Assembly: GCA_947500575.1 (NCBI GenBank)
Contig: CANMSI010000002.1
Location: 372,001-436,000, forward strand
Direction: 5' to 3'
Origin: an uncultured Flavobacteriaceae bacterium
GTDB taxonomy: Bacteria; Bacteroidota; Bacteroidia; Flavobacteriales; Flavobacteriaceae
DNA: 64,000 nucleotides
Position numbers and translations under genes: made by a program. Numbering within the stretch: position 1 is the first letter of the stretch; each line of letters starts with the position of its first letter. Shown here piece after piece: positions 26,806 through 36,136 of the stretch. The notes beneath the pieces were generated by a model that was not told the origin of the DNA, ran no database searches, and saw only the letters and a program-made list of their open reading frames with translations.

Positions 26806-28599
26806 TTAATTGTTTTGATAACCCCCATAGTATTTTACTGGAGACCAATTTGGTATAGCTTCTGGTAATGTCGGGTTTAATGACTCGTATTCATCAGACC
26901 CATAAACAACTTTTCCATCTACTACGGTTAATACTGATTTTATTTTCTTTATTTGTTTTTCTGGTACTGAGAAATAATCATTGGATAATATAGCGAAGTC
27001 AGCATACATGCCGTTTTCTAAAGTGCCTTTTACGTTTTCTTCTTTTGAAACCCAAGCACTGCCCTTAGTATATAAATGCAAGGCTTCTTCTCGTGTAAGT
27101 CGATTAGCTTCTTCTACCAATTGAAAATCTCCTACAGTTTTTCCTGAAACTAACCAGTATAAAGATGCCCAAGGATTATAACTTGCTACACGTGTACCAT
27201 CTGTTCCTGCTCCTACGGGAAGCCCTAATTCAATCATTTTTTTTACGGGTGGTGCTTGCTTCGCTTTTTCTGCTCCATAACGTTCTACAAAATATTCACC
27301 AGCATAAGCCATACGTGCTTGTATTGCTATTCCTCCGTTCAATGCTTTAATACGTTTTAATTCTGGCTCCTTAACAGTTTCTGCGTGGTCAAATAACCAA
27401 CGTTGTGCTGTTAATTTACCATTAGTATCTGCATTGACTTCTTCAATAACATCCAAGATATTTGCAATACTCTCACCATAGGTAGCGTGAATTCTAAATG
27501 GCCATCCTTTATCTACGTGTAAACGTATAATTTTCTTGATGTCTTCTCGCCAAGTAGGTCTGTCTTCTAACATTGGTTGTGGTGCTAAAAAGTTTTCATA
27601 GTCACCAGCACTCCAAGCTAAAAATTCGCCTCCACCTTCTAATTCATAGCCATGGTCTAAAGCTATCTCTCCATTGTGCCCTACCTCATTGGTAGCCATC
27701 CATTCTTGAAATTCGGCATATTCTTTTCCTTTATTTTGCGGAAATAGATAATAGGACAATCGAATAGGCATTTCTCCAGCATCAGCCAATAATTTAGTTC
27801 CGGAATAATCATTGGGAAACTTATGACCGCCACCACCTGCATCAATACCTGATGTGATTCCTAACGAATTCAATTCTCTGTAAAATTGTTTTGTAGAGTT
27901 CACCATTTCACTTTCAGAAAGCGCTGGTAATGCTCCAATGCTTTTATATAAAATTGTTGGATTTGGCTCTGCCAATAAAACACCTGTAAGTTTTCCAGTA
28001 GCACCTTTTTCAAAAGAACTTCCTATGGGTGCTTTTGTGTTTTCGTCAATTCCTCTTGCTTTCAGCCCTGCTTTATTTAACCAACCACGACTATATAAAA
28101 AAGATATAAACGTAGGTACATTTCCCGTAGCTTCTTCAATTTCTTCTGAAGTTGGAAAACGATTTTCTTCAAACTGGTACGGACTCCATCCTCCTATAAC
28201 TCGCACCCATTGACCTTCTGGTGTTCTTTCGGCCTGCTCTTTAAGTATTTCGAAAGCTCGTTTTAAGGTTTTTACACCATCCCATCGTAGTTCTGCATTA
28301 TAGAATCTTCCACCACGAGTTAGGTGTAAATGCGAATCGTTTAAGCCTGGGATTACTGTTTTTCCTTTAGCATCTATCACTTTTGTGGCAGTTCCTTTTA
28401 ACTCAAGTATTTCTTTGTTAGTACCCGTTTTTAGAACTTTTCCATCCTTTACAGCCATCGCTTTCGCAAAATCTTGTTTGCTATTCATCACAGCAATATT
28501 ACCATTGGTAATAATCATATCTGCCGTTTCGGTAGTATTCTTATCACTACCACAGCTTATCAACAAGCCAAGTAGTATAATATAAATGAGTTTTTTCAT
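26806..28599 (-). CDS. amidohydrolase-family (YtcJ-like) lipoprotein
   Basis: A 597-residue protein with a lipobox to C16 (LLISCGSD) and an amidohydrolase family 3 fold. Metal-site elements visible are DSHLHLTRGG, FRIHATYGE, FDHAETV and GAGTDGTRV. The composite beta domain shows at both ends (MIITNGNIAVMN and TVVDGKVVYG). Such enzymes hydrolyse C-N bonds of varied substrates; here it should face the periplasm. It lies two bases from the nitroreductase gene and is co-transcribed with its neighbours. Confidence 0.85.
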   Translation of the reverse strand: MKKLIYIILLGLLISCGSDKNTTETADMIITNGNIAVMNSKQDFAKAMAVKDGKVLKTGTNKEILELKGTATKVIDAKGKTVIPGLNDSHLHLTRGGRFYNAELRWDGVKTLKRAFEILKEQAERTPEGQWVRVIGGWSPYQFEENRFPTSEEIEEATGNVPTFISFLYSRGWLNKAGLKARGIDENTKAPIGSSFEKGATGKLTGVLLAEPNPTILYKSIGALPALSESEMVNSTKQFYRELNSLGITSGIDAGGGGHKFPNDYSGTKLLADAGEMPIRLSYYLFPQNKGKEYAEFQEWMATNEVGHNGEIALDHGYELEGGGEFLAWSAGDYENFLAPQPMLEDRPTWREDIKKIIRLHVDKGWPFRIHATYGESIANILDVIEEVNADTNGKLTAQRWLFDHAETVKEPELKRIKALNGGIAIQARMAYAGEYFVERYGAEKAKQAPPVKKMIELGLPVGAGTDGTRVASYNPWASLYWLVSGKTVGDFQLVEEANRLTREEALHLYTKGSAWVSKEENVKGTLENGMYADFAILSNDYFSVPEKQIKKIKSVLTVVDGKVVYGSDEYESLNPTLPEAIPNWSPVKYYGGYQNN

Positions 28600-28628
28600 T
28601 ATGTTTTCTTTATTATTTTCAAAAGTTA

Positions 28629-29492
28629 CTATTGGTTCATTGGGACTTCCATCAATAGGACTTTACTCTCAGTATTGGATTTTAATGCAATGGATTCAAC
28701 ATCCCAAATTCCAAAACCATCTCTTTTTTCAAGTTTTTGCCCTTCAATTTCTACTTCACCTTCTAAAATAAAGGCATAAACACCATTTCCTGATTTTTTG
28801 ATTTGATAGGAAGCTTCTTTACCGTTATCAAACTTTCCTAAATGAAACCAGGCGTCTTGATGAATCCAAACACCATCATCATCGTTATTAGGTGAAAGTA
28901 CTTGGTAAAAAGCATTCTCTTTTTCAAGATTTCTAATAGAAATTTGGTCAAATCGTGGTGTTACATTTTCCTTATTTGGAATAATCCATATCTGAAGAAA
29001 TTTTACATCTCTGTCCTTATTCTTATTATATTCACTATGATAAACACCAGTACCTGCACTCATTGCCTGAATGTCTCCCTGGTTAATTATCACAGTATTA
29101 TCCATACTGTCTTTATGTTCTAAATCTCCTTCTAAGGGTATGGAAATGATTTCCATATTCTGATGAGGATGTGTTCCAAAACCTTGACCACCCGCCACTA
29201 TATCGTCGTTTAACACTCTTAGTACTCCAAAATTCATCCGTTCTGGATTGTGAAAATTAGCGAAGCTAAAAGAGTGATAAGATTGTAACCAACCGTGATT
29301 GGCTTGCCCCCTTGTATTTGCTTTGTGTAGTACTGTTTTCATTGATTTAATTTCTTTATTTGGCAGGTGGTTGTAACCTACTTGTTTTTTTATAATTGTT
29401 TTCTCTTCTGTATCTGCTTTCAATAATTTTGGTACTAAAAGACCTAAAGTACTAGCTAAAAGAGTTTTTTTTATAAACTTATTTCTATCCAT
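28629..29492 (-). CDS. pirin-family cupin with N-terminal signal sequence
   Basis: A 287-residue protein. From about M51 it is a normal pirin (GWLQSYHSFSFANF, FGTHPHQNMEIISIPLEG, MSAGTGVYHSEYN), a bicupin whose metal is bound by the HPHQN and EYN region. The first 50 residues add a signal-like sequence (FIKKTLLASTLGLLVPKLLKA). Pirins are usually cytosolic regulators or quercetinases, so an exported form is unusual. An internal start at M51 would give the ordinary protein, so the extension should be tested. Confidence 0.75.
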   Translation of the reverse strand: MDRNKFIKKTLLASTLGLLVPKLLKADTEEKTIIKKQVGYNHLPNKEIKSMKTVLHKANTRGQANHGWLQSYHSFSFANFHNPERMNFGVLRVLNDDIVAGGQGFGTHPHQNMEIISIPLEGDLEHKDSMDNTVIINQGDIQAMSAGTGVYHSEYNKNKDRDVKFLQIWIIPNKENVTPRFDQISIRNLEKENAFYQVLSPNNDDDGVWIHQDAWFHLGKFDNGKEASYQIKKSGNGVYAFILEGEVEIEGQKLEKRDGFGIWDVESIALKSNTESKVLLMEVPMNQ

Positions 29493-29554
29493 AAAACATT
29501 TAAAATTATTTTTAGAGCCTTTTTATTAATGAATATTATTTGTTATGTCTTTTA

Positions 29555-29980
29555 TCACCCTATAAAATTTGAGCTTAGATGCGACCCATCACAATAGGGT
29601 TTATTATTTGATTGTCCACATCTGCAAAAAGCTGTAGTCTTGTTTTTAGTTTCTGTATTTCCTTCTTTATCTGTTACTTTAAGTGTTCCATAAACTAACA
29701 AAGGTCCATTTTCGAGAACTTCTACTTTAGTCTCTAAAGTTTCGGATTCAGCATCTTTTTCATCATTCATATAATAACCCAGTGCTCCAGAAGGACACTT
29801 CGCTATTTGACTTTTTAATTCTTCGGTAGTAGCATTTTCTATAGCTATCCAAGGTTTTTTGTTTGGATTGTATACCTGTGGCAATGCTTTTACGCATTCG
29901 GCTGCGTGAATACAAGTTTTTGGCTTCCATACGATGGTTAATTCTCCATTGCTGTATTCTTTTTTAATGTCTTTGTCCAT
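29555..29980 (-). CDS. (4Fe-4S)/CDGSH iron-sulfur protein
   Basis: A 141-residue protein joining two iron-sulfur modules. Residues of about 10-70 are a divergent mono-cluster ferredoxin domain (CIHAAECVKALP and CPSGAL). Residues of about 110-138 are a CDGSH zinc-finger-type 2Fe-2S site (CRCGQSNNKPYCDGSH). It is probably an electron carrier for the nitroreductase or another enzyme of this operon. No signal peptide is seen. Confidence 0.85.
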   Translation of the reverse strand: MDKDIKKEYSNGELTIVWKPKTCIHAAECVKALPQVYNPNKKPWIAIENATTEELKSQIAKCPSGALGYYMNDEKDAESETLETKVEVLENGPLLVYGTLKVTDKEGNTETKNKTTAFCRCGQSNNKPYCDGSHLSSNFIG

Positions 29981-30017
29981 ACTATTTGTATTAAGGGTTA
30001 CTATATTTTTTAGGAAA

Positions 30018-31049
30018 TCACCTTACTTGAAATGGTATTTCAATAATCTTTCCTTCTTGTTCGTTTTTTAGACTTCCGATGCTATGGTCAAATAATCCAT
30101 TGAGGTTGTTTCCCGAAGGGTCTGCCAATCTTGAATTAACTTTTAATACATAATCTTTTGATAGCCATTTGTTATCAGGAACGAACTCCCACGTTTTCTC
30201 TTTGTTTTTAATATGAATACTTCCTGTTATTAGTTCATTCTGGGCATTAAAAACTTGAATTCGGTATAACAATGACATTCTATCAACAGTATCTAAAAAA
30301 TGTATAGCTAGAGCGGATTTACTATTTGCTTTGGGCAATACATATTGCCAAGAATTAGTGTCTGGCGAAACCATATCTGCTGTAACTACAGAAAAAGATT
30401 TGATATAAGGTTGCGCCAACTTTTGACCATAAATATCTTCTACATCTCCAATAACAATTTTATACTTCTTATCGGTTTGTAACGCACGACCTAAAGTCTC
30501 ATTGGCTACCAATCCTGTTTTTACTCTGGAAGGGTCAAAAATAATGGTGAGCTGTGTTTGTGAGTCATCCCACAACTCGTATACATTATTGAAAATAGCG
30601 CCTTTTACTTCCTGCTCATTTTCATTTATCAACCGTATCTTCTCTAGATTTCCAACGGTTTTCATAGGCTTAGAGAACTGTATATACATTCGTAGCAGGT
30701 TCTCTGGAAGGATATCTGCCGTTGGGTAAACTCTAGTTACCGAAGGAATTGTATTTATTTTCGCTTTAAGCGAAAAATCAACTATTTCATTTCCTGCTTT
30801 TAACCTATAGGCTACTTTATCTAACATTGGGAATTCTGGATTAAAAACAAGGTCTTCGTCTACCTTTTTGAAACTTCCATTTATAAGAATAGTATCATTA
30901 GTAGTAACTAAAAACACCGCTAGATTATGTTTTGGTGCATTCCATTGATGGAACACAACACGTTCATTTTTAACAGTAATCTTAAGATGCTGTGCTATAA
31001 GGGCATTAGCCCACAATGATAGAATGACAAATATTATAGAAAGTTTCAT
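30018..31049 (-). CDS. exported Ig-like domain protein, copy B
   Basis: A 343-residue protein with a type I signal peptide (cleavage near ALIAQ). It is paralogous to the lipoprotein at 17020-18114: IYPSNNTLPENLL there against YPTADILPENLL here, both followed by QFS[EK]PM, and the FDPSRVKTGL/LDPGRIKTDL segment. The C-terminal SRLADPSGNNLNGLFDHSI matches VEDLAGNNFEHLFDQEI. Copy A has a lipobox and this one does not. The partner propeller gene lies directly upstream, in the same relative order as copy A. Confidence 0.75.
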   Translation of the reverse strand: MKLSIIFVILSLWANALIAQHLKITVKNERVVFHQWNAPKHNLAVFLVTTNDTILINGSFKKVDEDLVFNPEFPMLDKVAYRLKAGNEIVDFSLKAKINTIPSVTRVYPTADILPENLLRMYIQFSKPMKTVGNLEKIRLINENEQEVKGAIFNNVYELWDDSQTQLTIIFDPSRVKTGLVANETLGRALQTDKKYKIVIGDVEDIYGQKLAQPYIKSFSVVTADMVSPDTNSWQYVLPKANSKSALAIHFLDTVDRMSLLYRIQVFNAQNELITGSIHIKNKEKTWEFVPDNKWLSKDYVLKVNSRLADPSGNNLNGLFDHSIGSLKNEQEGKIIEIPFQVR

Positions 31050-31058
31050 AAAACAGAT

Positions 31059-31091
31059 AAAAAAGAGCAGGCAGACATAAGCTGCCTACTC
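31059..31091 (-). terminator. hairpin with T run between the propeller and Ig-protein genes
   Basis: On the minus strand GAGTAGGCAG and CTGCCTGCTC pair with one G-U, followed by six Ts. It lies between two genes of one run, so it may reduce rather than stop transcription of the Ig-like gene. Confidence 0.75.
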
Positions 31092-31104
31092 TCAATTAGG
31101 GGGG

Positions 31105-32391
31105 TTATTTTTCTTTAACTAGTTCAGGATAACCTTCAATAGGCTTTACCATATTGTGAAAATCTTTCCAAGGCTCGGTCTCTGTGTATTTGTAGTCTGG
31201 AAACTCGTATTCACTATCAAAGTTGCTCAATCTAAAATACGCGCCTTTTAATTCTGACACTAAATCCACACTTCCAGAATTTATATCACGTTGCATAGTA
31301 GTTAGCATCATTGGGTTTTGCTCTGCTACTTGCATAGTTCCCGACATTGGTACGGGGAAGATTTTCATTCCTTCAGGTCCCATTGCAAAGCTTTTCATTC
31401 CTTCTCCTGTATTGGCGTTGGCAAAGTCTTTTAGTGATATTAAACTCGCACTTCGTTCTTTATTGATGATTAATAATTTTTTATCAAAAGAACCATCTTG
31501 CTCTTGAGCTGTAAAGGTTATCATATCTATAGGTGTATTTCCATAGCCTAATTCTGCTAAGGTTTTTGCTTTAATGTGATTTCCTTCTTTAATTTCTGAG
31601 GTAGGAATACTTACTAATGGTGTACAGGTATACGCTGCTATTAAGGTAGAAACGCCATTGATTTCTTCAAAAGCCATCGTTCTAATAGGTGCTCTAGTTT
31701 CTTTTTGATTATGAACAGCGTGGTACATTTCAATTCCAGCAACCGCCTCTTGTTTATTGGTAAATGGATAAGCAATTTTTCGCAAAGTTGATGCAAACTC
31801 TCCATTGGTTAATCCAGCTACATAAATGTAACCATCATTGTAATCAATATCAGTAATATTCAATCGGTCAGAAGATCTTCCGTAAAGTTCAAACTCGTCA
31901 GTTCTAACATTCTTGATTTTCACCTGTGTTTTCTTACTAACATCAATTAAACGTACATTACCATCAACTGGGCTCACCGCTACAATAATTGATGGTGCAT
32001 CTACAGCAAAACCTCTTTTAATAGCGATATAGGCTTCCTGACTTACGGGATGCACTTGCATATCATTAAAGATTAATTCTGAAGTTGGCACACCTAATGT
32101 CTTAGCAATCTTTTTGTCTACACCTTTTAAATTAAAGGCAATAGGGTCTTTTACCTCTCTAGCTTTCGTTGGAATAGCGTATACCATTCCTGCTTTACTG
32201 TCTCCAACAAATAATACATTGTCTGGTCCAAAAGCTAAGACTGAAGCTCCAGTTAGTTTGTTTTCTGCAGCATTTTTAACTGTGGTAATTTTTGTAGTGC
32301 TTGGGTTTGGCCCTTTTTGATGTTGTGCTTTACAACTAGAAATGGACAAAACAGCTACTAATAGCAATGATAATCTAGGTATTGTTTTCAT
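31105..32391 (-). CDS. beta-propeller-like lipoprotein, copy B
   Basis: A 428-residue protein with a lipobox to C20 (VLSISSCKAQ). It is the paralogue of the protein at 15911-17029, sharing FGPDNVLFVGDSKAG, ITDIDYNDGYIYVAGLTNGEFASTLR, MYHAVHNQKETRAPI and AAYTCTPLVSIP. It is about 55 residues longer at the C-terminus. The repeated blade pattern suggests a propeller with a single bound ligand or a redox cofactor, but no cofactor motif is visible. The function is unknown. Confidence 0.75.
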   Translation of the reverse strand: MKTIPRLSLLLVAVLSISSCKAQHQKGPNPSTTKITTVKNAAENKLTGASVLAFGPDNVLFVGDSKAGMVYAIPTKAREVKDPIAFNLKGVDKKIAKTLGVPTSELIFNDMQVHPVSQEAYIAIKRGFAVDAPSIIVAVSPVDGNVRLIDVSKKTQVKIKNVRTDEFELYGRSSDRLNITDIDYNDGYIYVAGLTNGEFASTLRKIAYPFTNKQEAVAGIEMYHAVHNQKETRAPIRTMAFEEINGVSTLIAAYTCTPLVSIPTSEIKEGNHIKAKTLAELGYGNTPIDMITFTAQEQDGSFDKKLLIINKERSASLISLKDFANANTGEGMKSFAMGPEGMKIFPVPMSGTMQVAEQNPMMLTTMQRDINSGSVDLVSELKGAYFRLSNFDSEYEFPDYKYTETEPWKDFHNMVKPIEGYPELVKEK

Positions 32392-32425
32392 CTTATATAA
32401 TTATTAATTGTTAGTACTCTTATTT

Positions 32426-33835
32426 TTAAAATTTATAACTCAGGGTTGGTGCTAAATGGAAAATGTTCTCCGCTTCTCCGCTAGCTTCTTGAAATTCGCC
32501 AGCTATGAAATAGCTTATATCCAAATCCAAAGAAAGGTGTCTATTGAATTCATAGGATGCTTGAAATCCAAATTGATTTCCCAGTCCTCTTTCTGATAAT
32601 CCATTGGCGGATCTTCTTATAAAGCGTGGTGGTTGATACAACCCATCATTTTTAGATGCTCTCCAGAAAAAATTCCACTCGGCATACAGATGCAATTTTT
32701 CGGTAGGCCACATACCCACAGAGGGATGAATAGCGGCTACATTGACTGGTGTTATGGTCGCTGCTAAACTGTAATAGGCAGGGTTAACAAACAACGGATT
32801 AAACGAGTTTATTTTCCCATCTGCCAAACTTCTATCGCCACTGGTATATTCCAACTTAAGCCCAGGATTTACTCTCCACGCTGTATTGATGAGTTCGTAA
32901 TGCCAATCGGTATCAATATTGAAAGCACTAATAGAACTGTTTCCTATATCACCAAATTGATAAGTAACTTCCGTATTGTAGTTCCATCGCTTTCCTATTC
33001 TTCCAAAACGTCTTATCCCTAAACTATGTCTGGTTTCTTCACCTATAACATCATTAAATGTAGCTTGATTAGCATCAAAACCTAAATAGTATAACTCATT
33101 GAGACCATTCAATCCTTTTATCTTAAATTGAGAATACACTCCCCAAAGTGAAGGGTTTGAAGCATTGGAATTAAACAAACTGAAATCGTTGTCAAATGCA
33201 CCAAAATTTGGGCGTACCTCTTTACCATAAAATGCTTGAAGCTTTGTTTTTTCTTTCGTAAAGACAAATCTTGCAGCATCAAAAGACCTACGGATATTTG
33301 GACCTTCTCTAAAACCGACCAATCTTCCTGCTCCAAAACCTAGCTCTTGCCTTCCAAAAAGCATAGAAAGATTATCACCTTCAGATACTAAAAATTTAAG
33401 TTCTATAAAGGCTTGATGTACATTGAGTTCGTCAGACTCTACAAATTCTTCTTCGTGACTGGTATATCCGTGATAAAATTCACCAAAGACACGAATATGT
33501 TTTCCAAAAACCAGATTTGAATGTAATGCCAATCGTTGTGAGTAAAAATTTTCATCTTCTTCACCTTCCCAAAAACGATTAGAGAAAACCTCTAGTCTAG
33601 GTCGAATTTGCCCACCAATGGACAGGTATACATTCTTTTTCGCGTTTAGCGAAATAAACTTAATAGGGTCAAAAGCATCTTTTTCATATGGATTATCTTT
33701 TTCATTTTTAAGATATTCGTAGCTCTCCGTTGCCCTAAATAAGCTGTATTTTGGAGCTTCTTTCTTCTCTTCTTCTTGTGCTATCACGGTAGAAGAAATT
33801 AAAAAGAACAATAATATGATAGTGTTAATTCTCAT
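32426..33835 (-). CDS. alginate-export-family outer-membrane porin
   Basis: A 469-residue protein with a signal peptide (cleavage near VIAQE) and about eighteen alternating strands, ending with the aromatic C-terminus LSYKF. The block SMLFGRQELGFGAGRLVGFREGPNIRRSFDAAR is typical of the Alginate_exp family (AlgE-like barrels). No alginate genes are adjacent, so it is more likely a general uptake or export porin for this operon's substrate. Confidence 0.85.
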   Translation of the reverse strand: MRINTIILLFFLISSTVIAQEEEKKEAPKYSLFRATESYEYLKNEKDNPYEKDAFDPIKFISLNAKKNVYLSIGGQIRPRLEVFSNRFWEGEEDENFYSQRLALHSNLVFGKHIRVFGEFYHGYTSHEEEFVESDELNVHQAFIELKFLVSEGDNLSMLFGRQELGFGAGRLVGFREGPNIRRSFDAARFVFTKEKTKLQAFYGKEVRPNFGAFDNDFSLFNSNASNPSLWGVYSQFKIKGLNGLNELYYLGFDANQATFNDVIGEETRHSLGIRRFGRIGKRWNYNTEVTYQFGDIGNSSISAFNIDTDWHYELINTAWRVNPGLKLEYTSGDRSLADGKINSFNPLFVNPAYYSLAATITPVNVAAIHPSVGMWPTEKLHLYAEWNFFWRASKNDGLYQPPRFIRRSANGLSERGLGNQFGFQASYEFNRHLSLDLDISYFIAGEFQEASGEAENIFHLAPTLSYKF

Positions 33836-33844
33836 CTTAATTGA

Positions 33845-34420
33845 CTATTGATTTAATGTTTTTTCGATTTTCTTTTCAGGAGCAAACCACATAATGAGTA
33901 CGGCTACATAACAAGCTATTCCTAAAATTGGTTTGTAAAAACTAACTGCAGCACCCAAAGTGTATAATACAAGCGACACCTTCCCTTTGGTAGTGCTTCC
34001 CATACTTTCTTGGATGGATTTGTGGTCTTTATGACTATTGGTAATCGTGTTTTGTAAAATGAAATAAGCGATGGCAGCCATTAAAAGAATAAAGCCATAA
34101 AATGCCGTTGGGATAGCACTATTATAATGTTCTCCTATCCAAGAAGTAGCGAATGGAATCAATGAAAGCCAGAACAATAGATAGAGGTTGGCCCAAAGTA
34201 TTTTCCCACTTACTTTCTCAGTGATTTGAAAAAGGTGGTGATGATTGTTCCAATAAGTTCCTATGTATATAAAGCTAATTATATAGCTTAGAAGAGTGGG
34301 AGCTAGTTTTAGAATCCCATCTATCGTAATTTCTTCTGGAGTCTTTAATTCCAGTACCATTATAGTTATTATAATGGCAAGTATTCCGTCGCTAAAAGCT
34401 TCTAATCTATTTGTTTTCAT
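33845..34420 (-). CDS. TMEM175-family potassium channel-like protein (DUF1211)
   Basis: A 191-residue membrane protein with about five to six helices. RLEAFSDGILAIIITIMVLEL is the signature of the TMEM175/DUF1211 family, bacterial K+-selective channels lacking a P-loop. Its gene lies nine bases from the porin gene. The connection to the remaining operon is unclear. Confidence 0.85.
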   Translation of the reverse strand: MKTNRLEAFSDGILAIIITIMVLELKTPEEITIDGILKLAPTLLSYIISFIYIGTYWNNHHHLFQITEKVSGKILWANLYLLFWLSLIPFATSWIGEHYNSAIPTAFYGFILLMAAIAYFILQNTITNSHKDHKSIQESMGSTTKGKVSLVLYTLGAAVSFYKPILGIACYVAVLIMWFAPEKKIEKTLNQ

Positions 34421-34504
34421 TACTCCTAATTTTTACTTCTGTAAAGTTCAGGAGTATCAAAAAGGAATAAAATAAGGTAGTTTAAAAAATAATATTAAGG
34501 TAGT

Positions 34505-35116
34505 TTAACTTTTTAGGTCTTTAGTAGTCAATTGTTTTCTAATTGTACTCAAAAACTCCTTGGTTATACCTAAATAGGAGGCAATCATATATTGCGGCAC
34601 CTGTTGTACAATCTCTGGATAGGTTTCAGTAAAAAGTAAATATCGTTCTTTTGCAGACATAGCGTGGTTTTGAACAATCCGTTTTGTCATATTACCGTAA
34701 GCTGTTTGTACAATGAGTCTAAAATACCTTTCTAATTGTGGGATTTTGTCATATAACTCATTCATATCATTATACGCAATCTGTATAACAACTGTTTTAT
34801 CCAAGCACTGCGTATTAAAAATTGCGGGAGTTTGCGTAGTGAAGCTACATAAGTCTCCAACCCACCAATTGCTAAGACCAAATGAAACAATGTGTTCAAT
34901 ACCGCTCTCATCTGAATAAAATGTTTTTACTTTTCCAGAAACTATGAAGGTTTGGTATTTATAAACATCTGCTTCTTGAACGATATATTGATTTTTAAGG
35001 TATCGTTTATACTTTAATTTCGAAATGAGAAAATCTTCTTCGGAAGTTGTTAAAGAAATCTTTTCTCGAAAATGTGTTATAATACTTTGAAATTGATGTT
35101 GGTCAGTTGTCTGCAA
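34505..35116 (-). CDS. Crp/Fnr-family transcriptional regulator
   Basis: A 203-residue regulator. A cyclic-nucleotide-binding-type jelly roll (QYIVQEADVYKYQTFIVSGKVKTFY, SFGLSNWWVGDL) is followed by a long helix and a helix-turn-helix domain (VPQYMIASYLGITKEFLSTIRKQL). It lacks the cysteines of Fnr. It is first in the minus-strand run and probably controls the genes after it, as is usual for this flavobacterial subgroup. Confidence 0.85.
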   Translation of the reverse strand: MQTTDQHQFQSIITHFREKISLTTSEEDFLISKLKYKRYLKNQYIVQEADVYKYQTFIVSGKVKTFYSDESGIEHIVSFGLSNWWVGDLCSFTTQTPAIFNTQCLDKTVVIQIAYNDMNELYDKIPQLERYFRLIVQTAYGNMTKRIVQNHAMSAKERYLLFTETYPEIVQQVPQYMIASYLGITKEFLSTIRKQLTTKDLKS

Positions 35117-35517
35117 AATTATTATGTGATGTATTTAGTTGATTAATTAATGACGGTAATATAATAAAACTCAATCATTATTTTACCATTCCATACACAT
35201 TCCCACTTCACTCCTATCGTCGCTTCGGGAAAAGAGTATTCCATTACATTTTTAAAGAAACATTAGAGAAGAAAAAAATAAAAGAAGATTTGTCTTTAGT
35301 AAAAGCTTTTTACCAAAGCAAAGTTACATAACGCAGAACATTATAGTTCAAATATCCTTGCGCTCAGTTCCGTATAGCTCCGCTATTTGCCCATAAAATC
35401 AGTTCTGTGCTGTACAGGCACATAACGGTACGGATTTTATGTCAAAGGAAACAGCGCGCTACCAAGAATCAAACCCATCCAAAATTTTTCCTTTAAAAAT
35501 AACTAACGATTTATATT
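35117..35517. other. non-coding stretch with remnant-like frame
   Basis: About 400 bases without a supported gene. A plus-strand frame lacking a usable start (about 35144-35333) ends ETLEKKKIKEDL, then LVKAFYQSKVT and a stop; it could be a gene remnant. An imperfect palindrome (GTTCTGTGC, TGTACA, GGCACATAAC) lies at about 35383-35407. Confidence 0.4.
35186..35228. repeat. CCATTCC-type direct repeat, left copy
   Basis: CCATTCCATACACATT followed by a C/T-rich run and TCGTCG. A related copy, CCATTCCACACACATT with CCTCC and GCCGTCGG, lies at 42229-42266 in the same orientation. The two enclose the DUF2779 and reverse-transcriptase genes. Confidence 0.55.
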
Positions 35518-35650
35518 CGTTTAAAATTCTCATATTCGAGAAAATCCAAGAAATATTTCTTTCTACGGGATTCTTGCCCGCCTGTAGACGGTCTCATCAA
35601 CTTCCCTAAGAGTACAAAATTACTCCCTGAGATTAGTACTGTGTACTAGC
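35518..35650. repeat. dispersed intergenic repeat, part A, copy 2
   Basis: Second copy of the repeat at 25668-25790, with a short insertion. It lies just outside the boundary motif at 35685-35700. Confidence 0.7.
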
Positions 35651-35684
35651 TACTCTTCGCGAACCATAGAACCAATTAATAAAT

Positions 35685-35700
35685 TCTATTTGACATAATG
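35685..35700. repeat. boundary motif TCTATTTGACATAATG
   Basis: Third copy of the TCTATTT[GT]ACATAAT motif. It lies about 20 bases past the stop of the 87-residue gene, the same spacing as the copies past the nitroreductase and DUF2779 genes. Confidence 0.6.
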
Positions 35701-35720
35701 TTAATACGTACTATGTCACT

Positions 35721-35984
35721 CTAAAATTTTACGGGTTCAAAACTCCACCATATATTTTGAGCTTTCATTTCTTTCTCTACCTGCGGTAATAGGTATAATT
35801 TGTTAGATTCATCTAAATCACGCAGTATATTCCGAAGTGGCTGGCCCTCTCTATGGTCTTTTTCGAAAAAACCAAGTGCTATTAAACTTTCCATCAATTC
35901 CTTTGGTTTAGCGGAGGGTATGTTGGACTTTTCCAAGTACTGTTGAATAGCATAACCCATTTTTACAATTGTAGCGTCTTCCAT
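35721..35984 (-). CDS. hypothetical 87-residue protein
   Basis: A compact, probably all-helical protein with a strand at the end (PSAKPKELMESLIALGFFEK, LRNILRDLDESNKLYLLPQVE, IWWSFEPVKF). The layout suggests a small winged-helix fold, but no family is recognised. It stands alone between two copies of the boundary motif (35685 and 36299), like a single-gene cassette. It has no signal peptide. Confidence 0.6.
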   Translation of the reverse strand: MEDATIVKMGYAIQQYLEKSNIPSAKPKELMESLIALGFFEKDHREGQPLRNILRDLDESNKLYLLPQVEKEMKAQNIWWSFEPVKF

Positions 35985-36136
35985 GTATGATTGTTTTATG
36001 ATAATGTAAGGTATCTACAAACAAAATACGAAATTGGTTTTTAGTGTAAATAATTTTGGAACAGGAACGAACGTCAAGAAAATGTACCCAAAGTACATTT
36101 TTAGCGATGAAGCCAGCTGGCGTGGTGGCGCTCATT

